DNA from: Larix kaempferi
Taxonomy: Eukaryota > Streptophyta > Pinopsida > Pinales > Pinaceae
Direction of reading: 5' to 3'
DNA: 64,000 bases
Assembly: GCA_027924585.1 (NCBI GenBank)
Contig: BSBM01000442.1
Location: 682,001 to 746,000 of the forward strand
A program made the position numbers and the translations under genes. Shown here in pieces: positions 55,776 through 64,000 of the stretch. Numbering within the stretch: the first letter of the stretch is position 1; each line of letters starts with the position of its first letter. The notes below the pieces were generated by a model. It saw only the letters and a list, made by a program, of their open reading frames with translations, ran no database searches and was not told the origin of the DNA.

Positions 55776-57801
55776 TGTAATGTCCCTTATTAGGAATTTT
55801 ATTAAAATTGCAATTTTCCACTTTTTTCCTTGGTTCGACCTTTGACTAGTTTCGATCTCTAGGTCCCAAATTTGACCCAAATGATCCCAAATATTTTGAG
55901 AAGGTATATGAATGATATTAAAAAATAAATATGTGTTTCAGGGATGCCTTTTTACCTTTAAAACACTTCTACAAATACTCTTTCAATTCTAGTCAATGTA
56001 GGTAACTTTACTAGTGATTTCCCTTTGACTAGTATTGGTCTCTAGGCCTCAAATTGACTCTAAATGCCTTCAAATATTCAAGGAAGGTTTATGAATGATA
56101 TTAGGAATTGAATATGATGTTCAGGGATAACATATGGCCACCAAAAGACCTCTTCAAACTCTCTTAAGATTCTGGACCAAGTATGCAATTTTACTAGTAA
56201 TTTGGGGTTCAAATCCCCCTAAGGTAAGTACTGAAAATGGCTTCCCAAATGCCTCCAAACCCACTCAAATTTATGAACAGAGGTATGTAATGTGTTAAGT
56301 ATGTTATTAAGGTCTCATATGAACCATTAATGGTTTATTACAACTGTTCTCACCCTCTCCCATTCAACTGCAAAAATCCCCAATTCGACCCTTGGGGAAA
56401 TGGCACTATTTCTTCTCCCAATGCAATTAAACTGAGTAAAAATGCTTCAAATGCTCAAGTACAGTACATGAAACTTGTATAAGACATCCATGGAATTATA
56501 TTTATCACAAATATATCATAGAATGATCCATTCATTCGAAATCATCATCAATAAATTGGTTCACAACAAGGTAGTGGGGAAATGGCATTGTTCTTCCATT
56601 AAAAATGAGATTTATACATTTCTACTTGGAATTTCGACCTGAAACTTTTTGGAGATGAAGAACGGAGTATTTAATTCATATTACAAAATAAATGGGGCAT
56701 TATAAGCTCCCCCAAAGAGTACAATAGCTCACCAAAAACGCCCTCCCTCAAGGATCAAGAATATGCCATCAAAACGGGAAATGGTTGAAGGAGCGAGCTG
56801 CAATAGAAGAAACCATGAGCTGCCCTGTAGCTTACACCTGAAAATAAAGACTCCATTAAAGCTCCAAATGAAAGGTCTGAATGGCCTTTCCAATTGCCAA
56901 CTTGGATGGGAATCTTTCACCCTCGAAATTGGCTAAGGCAAGAAACTAGTCATCCACTAGCTCTCCCTCTTCACAATTGTAATTGCAAATTCTACAAATG
57001 ATCAAAAGCTGGTTTCATTCTTTGCTATTGACATTTATAAACTTCTAATGTCCTCCATGGGTCGAATTCCTTCCAAGAGACTCATGCCAACTCATGTTGG
57101 GAAGAGATTCCAAAGAACGCCACTTGTACAACAATTCCTAGTCTCCCACTTCCACCAAATCACATGTGGAAGCATCTTAGCTACCCTAACACCCTTGAGC
57201 GCCCTCTTGGAGTCTAGTTTTAGCCCTGACATGTCATATATGTCATATGTCATCCTTCAGGTCTGATTTGTGTCATAGGTGTCATAGCATCTTCATTATT
57301 GTTGTCATAGAGCTAGGGAATCTAGCCCAAGTGTCTCAATAGCTCCAAATTGCCTCTTCCTCTTCCATGGGAGTTACTATTCCTCTATATTTCGACCTTG
57401 GATGAGTCATGCAATGAATAATACCTTTTGGACTCCCCCAAGTATGTTACCATTCACCTTGAATTCGAATTGGTGAGAGAATGATGCCAAATGTAGTGGG
57501 GAAATCTAGCCATATGTGGGTCCCACTTCTTCCATCTGTCTTCATGATGAAATGCCACTTTGATTTTCACTTGTATATATTTATTTAGATCCTTTATTAA
57601 ATATTTATGCCATTCTAATGTTCAAACATCATTTATTATCCCCATTATTCCAAATCCCAAAGCTTCCACCCCAAACCTAGGAAACTAGTAATTTTCCTCC
57701 TTGGCAATTATTTGACCTTTAGCATCAATTTGACAAACTCTAATGAATAAAGCCAATGTGATTAGGCCATTGTGACCCAATACCAAATTTGGGACATGAC
57801 A
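55776..57801. repeat. solo LTR (2026 bp) inserted in cluster C
   Basis: Ends are TGTAATGTCCC and GGGACATGACA, inverted copies with one mismatch, beginning TG and ending CA. The perfect duplication GGGGT lies at 55771-55775 and 57802-57806. No second LTR, primer site, purine tract or coding domain lies inside, so it is best read as a solo LTR left by recombination. A 193-bp period is visible inside: TTTGACTAGT followed by a TCTCTAGG phrase recurs at 55841 and 56034. Orientation was not determined. Confidence 0.9.
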
Positions 57802-58568
57802 GGGGTCCTTTTGGGTGCCTTCTACAAGTGTGTTTTATGTGACGGTGACAATATCTGTTTGAGCGGTCATTTTCATTCTTTTTTTTTACCGTCGTGTTAT
57901 GGTCTTTCTCTTTGAATAAAAAAAATCGTGTCCAATCAGGCCATTGTATGTTATTTGGATGGGGTAAACGGAATAAGCTCAAGCTCTGGAAATGGCAAGT
58001 GGCCTCTAGTTAGTGGGCTTAGCACGTTTGTGTCCATGGGTTATGGACTATTGACTTATGGACTTGTTGGCTCCTTGTGCATAGCTGGTTGGATCTTTTC
58101 TTGCGCTTCTTTGTTGATCTGTTCTTCCAGAGCTTCATTTTCTTTAGTTTCTCTTGCACGACGGGCTTCTTTGTTTTGCAATTTTTCCATTTCCTCTTTT
58201 TGATGATGTTCGATTGCTAATCTTTCTGCTTCCTCTTTATCTTGTTTTTCTTGTACCCCTTTGGCCTGTTCACTCTGGCTATGTATTTTTGCTTCCTCTT
58301 TCTTTTGTTGCTCTGCTGATTCTTCCCTTTGTATATGTATTTCTGCTTCCTTTTCCCGGGTTGTAATTTTGATAGAAGTAGGTGCATGGTTGCCATTTAT
58401 TTTTTTGTGCAGCTCTTTCGCATTGTTGACCCTTTTATATATTTCCTCATCTTCTAGGAAATGATCTGAGTATTCAAAAGTGATTTTGCAAGAAGCACAA
58501 TGTTTAACCACTTTACCTTTGTTGTCGTTTCTTACAAAAAGTATAGTCCCGAAGTGAAAAGCTTCCAA
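57802..58568 (-). pseudogene. cluster C charged middle region
   Basis: The frame 58568-58056 has LVRNDNKGKVVKHCASCKIT-like start (FVRNDNKGKVVKHCASCK) and then about 100 residues dominated by Glu, Lys, Gln and Arg, such as KEEAKIHSQSEQAKGVQEKQ and EMEKLQNKEARRARETKENE, a charged single helix or coiled coil. From 58055 to 57802 stops and frame changes dominate, but KMTAQTDIVTVT and NTLVEGTQKDP can be read. That last piece joins in frame with PKFSASTNVVAAQ at 55775 once the solo LTR and one GGGGT copy are left out. Confidence 0.6.
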
Positions 58569-59800
58569 GTCGAAAATGAAGGATTCAATGGCTCTAATTT
58601 TTTGGAACTTGTATGCACCAATGTTGAATGGTAGAGGTGGGTAAGATGCTTTTTTTTTAGATGGAGAAAGTCACCAATTCCATTGATGAATACTTGTCTT
58701 ATGGCTTCTTTATGCACAATGAAATCTGTAGCATACTTGGGCAATAGATAAGGAGGTTAAGTGCCCCCATACATCCTTATGTATGTGCCTTCTAATGAGA
58801 AGTAGTAGTTGCCATACTCACCTATTACAGCCAAGGCATTGCCTGACAAACAATTTGGTTCTTTATTGAAGAGCAACCAATAAAGAGGCATGATTAGTTC
58901 TTCGCATAGTAGTTTGTAATACCCTTGATATCGATGAGCCCAAGTTATTTGGTATGCTACATGAAGGGGAGTCTCAGTCCGTTGCCAAGTACATCCCAAC
59001 TTAGGGAAAGGATTCTTGACTAATATACAATCAATGAGGTAAGAAGACGTGAAAAAATATTCTTTCTGTTGTGAAAGGACGGTTTGAGCTGTAGCAATGT
59101 TGGATGCCATACTATCTAATATTATATCTGCCCAATTGAAGACTGTACCATGTGTGGCAACGTGGTAGATCAATGGAACCAAACTGAGTTTATAGTTGTT
59201 TCCGTTTGGTAGGCCGAAGATTTTGTTCAACATTGGGACTATGATTCGATAGGGGGTCCTTAAGTGTTGCCTGTCATATTCCCCGCTACCTTTGGGTCTT
59301 AGTTTCTTGTCTGGTACCATCATCTTCTTTGAACATTCAAAATTATCTATATTGGCATGCCTTACCCAATCATCAGTAAGCATAACTTTGGAGGAAGGCA
59401 ACTTGTATGCGGCTAAAAGGTGGCATGGTTGAAAGGAGGCGAGTCCTTCTCCATTGGCATTTGAAATGATCCTGGTGGTTGTATCTACATGGGGCAGAAT
59501 CCACCCAATCACCTCTGAGCAAGGAAAAAATTATGGCCGGGTTGTTGCCTTGTGAAGGGAAAACCTCTTGATGTTTTGGTAAACCATTGATTCCTTGAGG
59601 TTTGCATCTAGTATTTTTCCATCTCTGATAGCTGTGTATAGATCACCCCATTTGAATTCTAGAGTGGCCCTTGTGATGGGTTTGGTGTCTTCAAACATTG
59701 TTTCAATTGGTATAATTGGAGTTGTTTCTACGTTAGGCTCAATCTATTTGCGTTTCTTCTTGTTGGCTTTTTTAATCATACCTGGTGTGAAAACATAAAG
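58569..59800 (-). pseudogene. cluster C N-terminal module of an unrecognised repeated protein
   Basis: The longest frame, 59512-58757 (251 codons), is preceded in other frames by KKANKKKRK (a basic patch near 59770) and RATLEFKWGDLYTAIRDGK. Landmarks in order are CSEVIGWILPHVD, SFQPCHLLAAYKLP, LTDDWVRHANIDNFECSKKM, IFGLPNGNNYKLSLVPLIY, SSYLIDCILVKNPFPKLG and TYIRMYGGT. After a stop the frame goes on with PPYLLPKYATDF and VHKEAIRQVFINGIGDFL. These landmarks match cluster B in order and spacing. The module is Trp/Tyr-rich and globular-looking. Secreted or membrane features are absent. It recalls plant mobile or transposon-associated domains, but I cannot assign it to one. Confidence 0.6.
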
Positions 59801-60720
59801 GGTGAATAGTGAGGAACTTGACATGTGTATAAGGGATATAATAGATATAATATTGAAGATTGAGAAACTAAGAAGTGGTTAAACAACAATTGAAAGTTTA
59901 TGTTGTTCGGCATAGGTATGGCATGCAAGGCAAGGCACATGGCCCTTGGCAGGTTCTATTAGTGTTATATAAATGTCTATGCTAGAATCTTCTTTACATA
60001 ACATAGAAAAAGCAAATTGAGAAGATTGAATGCCAAATACAATTTGGCCTACACTTAAGTGTTTGCATTGCTGAATTGCCTAAACTTTTGTTGTTCTTCT
60101 AACTATTTGTTGCTTGCACTCCTAATCACTCTTATTTATTCAACTAGAATTAATTCAAGTTGTATTAATGGACAACTTGAATCATTGTATCAGCACAAAG
60201 TTGCCAGAGTGCCGACGCGTCACTGCGTTTTGGCGAGTTTGTGCTGATCATGATCGACACAAACGAGAATCATGAACTCGTAAAGCTTAAATCATTGATC
60301 ATTAGGATTTATTTTCATTTACTGCAGAGAGGCATTAATAGCATATCCTCAGCTCGAATTCCGCGGCCTCTTATGGGTTTGGAGTAGCTGGTTGTAGTTA
60401 TATCCCTAGATAGCTACCTATAAATCTCACAAAATGTCTTCGTTCTGGTTCACTGCAAACTGACACTTAGGTTCACTTAGAATGCTTGCAATGTGTTCTC
60501 TTTTGCAGGAAACTTCCCTTAACCATGTTTGGCTTTTAGGGCTAGCTGGGGATGGATTTGGTGCTACATGTGTCATGCTCGAAGGCAATGTCATAAGATT
60601 TGGCATTCAATCTTATGGGTTGTGGCTTGCACTCTTATTTATTCAATGTCTATTAATTCTGGTTGTATTGGAGAGAAATGCAGTGGCACAACAATTTGCT
60701 TGGAAGACATGTATAAAGTG
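59801..60720. other. region upstream of cluster C
   Basis: Mixed composition with a CpG-containing patch at 60210-60265. Short plus-strand frames at 60482-60768 show no family motif. Confidence 0.4.
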
Positions 60721-60802
60721 TGTGTTATGTTAAGCAGTTTAAAGTTGAATTTCTATGTGTTATGTTAAGCAGTTTAAAGTTGAATTTCTATGTGTTATGT
60801 TA
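60721..60802. repeat. 35-bp tandem repeat, 2.3 copies
   Basis: TGTGTTATGTTAAGCAGTTT starts at 60721 and 60756, and a partial unit starts at 60791; the full copies are identical. Confidence 0.95.
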
Positions 60803-62474
60803 CAGCTTACAACAAAATTGTGTGTAGAAGTCGAGTTATGTAGAAGTCGAATTATAAATTATTAAGATTATAAGTTTTAGAGGTTAGACAAATTCATTAT
60901 AACCAATGTTATAAAAAATCTAGAAGTTGAATCTGTGCATAAACTATTAATTGAAACTATTACTTTAAGATATAGTTATCAGAATCGAGTTAAAATTTGG
61001 ATACTTTATAATATATTTAATATATTTAAAATGAAGTTTAAATAAGCTTAGGAAGGATCTAGGTGATTTTTTTTAAGAAATTTGAATTTTGTGTTGTTTA
61101 AATTTGGATTTTGAATTCATAAATAGATTCAACACGTTTAAAAACCTCAATACACCCATATATGGTTTTAAATTTTCCACAAAGGCCACCCCTATATGTA
61201 ATCCAACCAAATCATGTCCACCATAATAATTTTTTATTTTTTATTTCACTAACATACCTTGTAGGATTGTATGATCTTCCAAGCTATAGTATTGTCAGTT
61301 CTATATGTCTATCCCTACAAGGTAAAATATATCTATACTAGACCCATACATACATATGTACTTTAACACAAATGACTATACATTAATTACGCATACTCAT
61401 CCTACTCCCTTTCTCAATGATTTTGTAAAGATATGCATACCATTCCATAAATAATTCCTCACGTGTTAACTCGGAAAGTGCGCTATTGCACCTAGGATGT
61501 AATCCTATTACAACCTTTGTAGCCACTACTCAAACATGTCTACCGACGAGAGTAATACAAGATTCCAAAAATGTTTAAGAATCATCATCCTACAAGGGTC
61601 CATCACTACAATCTATAATTAATATTATGTAATTCTCTTTCATAATTATTTTCTTCATATCTTTTTATCTTAATTTAAACCTTCAAGCAATATTCATATT
61701 TATACATTACACATGCATGATACTAAGCAACGTGATGTCTAATCTTTTATATATCTCTAGTTCTCTCAAGAATTCCCTCTTAATAAGCCCTCTTACAAGT
61801 TTAGGAGTGAGGTCAACATGCCCAATATTTGGCATTTCCATCTTCCAACTAATTTTAATTTAAACAACCATGACTTATCCTTGGTTGAGTTACACATAAG
61901 ATATCCCTTTAACTGAATATTGAAATTGTCATATGGATCGCTTCTCTAAATCTTTAGCTCAACAAAGTGGTGGACGAAATTATTTCATTAGTTATCCCAA
62001 TTGTAATCTTCCCTCAACAAATGTATACAAATTACTCAACAAATTGATAATACCACCTTATTACATCATAAAATAATTAGACATATTACCCTAACAATTT
62101 ACTACTCTTATACAATTCAACCTTCATTATTTCATTATACGCCGCATATTATTTACTATACCACCATATTATCTTATGAATTTATATTTTCTACTCTATA
62201 TATTTTAATACCTACATTATAGTAAATATTTTTACTTTCATTACTTAATTTTTACATGAATTATAAAGAAAGTAAGACATTGATACAACTCCGTGATATG
62301 AATTCATCAATACCCTATTATCATTTAACTTGACGGGTAGCCTTCAATCAAAATTCTCATAGGCTATATACATATTTTACTTTAACCTTTTTAATATATA
62401 TTATTATTATATGATACATTGCTTCATATTTAAGTATATTTATACATATATATTTGAGACCCATATGATTTACA
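60803..62474. other. AT-rich DNA without recognised features
   Basis: No coding signs or repeat partners in this window. No RNA gene seen. Confidence 0.55.
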
Positions 62475-62500
62475 CTAGCATTTGCCCCTTGAGGTGCAAT
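62475..62500 (-). mobile_element. Helitron-like 3' terminus, second copy
   Basis: The minus strand reads ATTGCACCTCAAGGGGCAAA then TG, CTAG and a flanking T. It is the same hairpin design as at 53085-53110, with changes in the stem. It lies about 280 bp beyond the end of cluster D. Confidence 0.6.
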
Positions 62501-62781
62501 AATGAACGTCGTAGAGAAGATGACCAATGTCAGATGACAAGGCTTTATTAGTCAACAGTAGCCTTTATGACTCAATAAGGGCAGAATTATACATAGATAG
62601 ATTATAGTTAACCATTGATGTTTACATTCACTTATAGAACTGTATTGTCGGTGTAACCAATCGACATTTAGCAAATGGTCGATCCGACCAATCGACTTAC
62701 ATTGGAAACAGTTGGCTCTTTCAACATATCCCTCTTATCAAAATCTTTCTTCGTCATGAAGAAAGGAGGAGATGTGAAAAA
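62501..62781. other. 3' side of cluster D
   Basis: Contains the phrase AATCGAC repeated at about 62670-62700; otherwise no feature. Confidence 0.45.
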
Positions 62782-64000
62782 TTACTGAACAAAACTTGTG
62801 TACAGAGTGGAACTGGAACTAGTCGTTGCTTGTTGTTGTACACAGACGTTGACAATTGCTTCAGCTGAAACATACATGTGGTGCTGGAAGGTCTTCCAAT
62901 GGTGCAGCATGCTTTTGATGTCGATAGTAAGTGTTGTAAGGCTCGACAAGTTAGCTATGTGTTCTTGAGTAGTCCTGCCCTGTAGATGAATTAGGTCGGG
63001 ACCCAAAAGTTCTATTTTCTCGTTGGCAGCTGAAAGCAGTGTTTTAAGATGTGGTCGGAGTTGTTCTACTTTGTGAAGGTTATGACGGGTGTGGCCCAAC
63101 CACTGTTGTTCACTTTTTTCCAATTTCTCCAATTTTATGTTTTCCATTATCAGTTGTTCCTCAGTAATTGGGGCCATGGTTTTATGATCTACTCGGTGTT
63201 GTTGATGAAGAGTGTTAATTAAGTCTCGGGTCTCCTACATTTGTTTAAAGACTTTGCCATAATGTTTGTACCAATTGCGGAGAACGTTGTTTGTTGTCTC
63301 TGCTTGATGATTATACTGGATGAGTTGATCATGTGCTGAGTTGAATGCTTCAAACTGTTTCCACATCAGTGACGCTATTACTGTGGCTTGTTCTTGTCGG
63401 TCCCTGGTGAGCTCTTCAAATAATGCCGACACTACAGATTGGAACAACCGAAATGCTTTATCAAGTGTGCTATTATTATCGAAGCTGACTGGAATTGGTA
63501 TGAACTGTTACGCTAAGTCTTGACACTTTGTCAAAAATACAGTTTGGTCTTCTTCCAGCTAGTGAACGCGATCTTCTGCTGCTAGTTGTCTATGTCGTTG
63601 TTCTCGGTTGATTGCATCAGTCAGTAAATCCATCTCTACTTGTGGTGCCTTTTGTGGATGGTATGTCGAGATCGTCCCGAATTGGTCGAGATGTACAGAT
63701 AAGCAACCCAATTGAGATATGTGGTCCAGATGCTACTGTTGTTGCTGAAGATCTTTCTGATGGCATTATTTGTCCTTAGCTTGCTTTTTCTTGAATTTTC
63801 CTTGCCATTTTGGGACCTCTAATTGTTGTTCTGAGTGTTTTTGTGTCTCGACTATTGTTGATGGTTGTTTTGTCTCTTCTTCTGCTTCGCTAATAGGCTT
63901 TTCTGCTTGTATTGAGCTGCTTGGTATGACTATTGTGTTTGTCGAGTGTACTTTTTCAGTTGTTGCTTGTTTTGCTTGTTCTACTGGCTCGACCGGTGCT
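62782..64000 (-). pseudogene. cluster D: linker and coiled-coil part of an unrecognised repeated protein, runs off the window
   Basis: From the window edge the minus strand reads a Pro/Glu/Thr/Ser-rich linker (SSSIQAEKPISEAEEETKQ) ending in the basic patch PKWQGKFKKKQAKDK, then after a TAA broken helices, then 63447-63235 with LTRDRQEQATVIASLMWKQF. After another stop, 63177-62782 (131 codons) has LIMENIKLEKLEKSEQQWLG, HNLHKVEQLRPHLKTLLSAA and IANLSSLTTLTIDIKSMLHH, helical throughout. Linker, basic patch and coiled coil in this order match clusters B and C. The N-terminal module would lie off the right edge. Three or more stops make it inactive. Confidence 0.55.

Noticed and set aside
57740-57982. 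Minus-strand frame of 80 codons crossing the right end of the solo LTR
   Set aside because: It runs across the insertion boundary, and another frame on the same strand joins properly with the coiled-coil part.

Overview
This window looks like plant nuclear DNA made almost entirely of degraded transposable elements. No intact host gene, tRNA or rRNA was found. The element types (Ty1/copia, Tat-like and other Ty3/gypsy, L1-type LINEs with a plant-style RNase H, TRIM-like elements, Helitron-like ends) point to a seed plant. The density and age of the insertions would suit a large genome such as a conifer, but that is inference. Nearly every long reading frame carries stops or frameshifts.

Layout. 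1-3897: 3' part of a copia element (integrase, reverse transcriptase, RNase H, 3' LTR with an internal minisatellite), inserted into a dispersed repeat that recurs at 20.9 kb and 39.1 kb. 5919-10034: complete but gag-protease-only copia element with a TTTTG target duplication. 10.4-10.9 kb: unrecognised coding remnant. 11159-11643: three 162-bp tandem repeats. 14781-16740: tandem TRIM-like array (LTR-internal-LTR-internal-LTR). 17.3-19.5 kb: gypsy gag remnant with primer site and LTR, minus strand. 21344-22562: 1.2 kb pure CCT-type tract. 22563-26580: minus-strand Tat-like gypsy element with gag, protease and archaeal-type RNase H in one frame but no reverse transcriptase. 28520-35675: complete copia element with TTTAT target duplication, minus strand. 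39.4-42.9 kb: two truncated LINEs head to head. 48.4-52.7 kb: one longer LINE, minus strand. The rest is AT-rich DNA with small tandem duplications and hairpins.

The least ordinary content is a recurring minus-strand protein family that I do not recognise. It has an N-terminal globular module, a Ser/Thr/Pro or charged linker with basic patches, and a long coiled-coil tail. It appears as cluster B (38384-35758), cluster A (27475-26646, perhaps the end of B split off by the copia insertion), cluster C (59800-54593, split by a 2026-bp solo LTR with a perfect GGGGT duplication) and cluster D (64000-62782, running off the window). C and D are each followed on the minus strand by a Helitron-like 3' end (hairpin then CTAG-T), so this family may have been captured or carried by Helitrons. 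All copies are broken.
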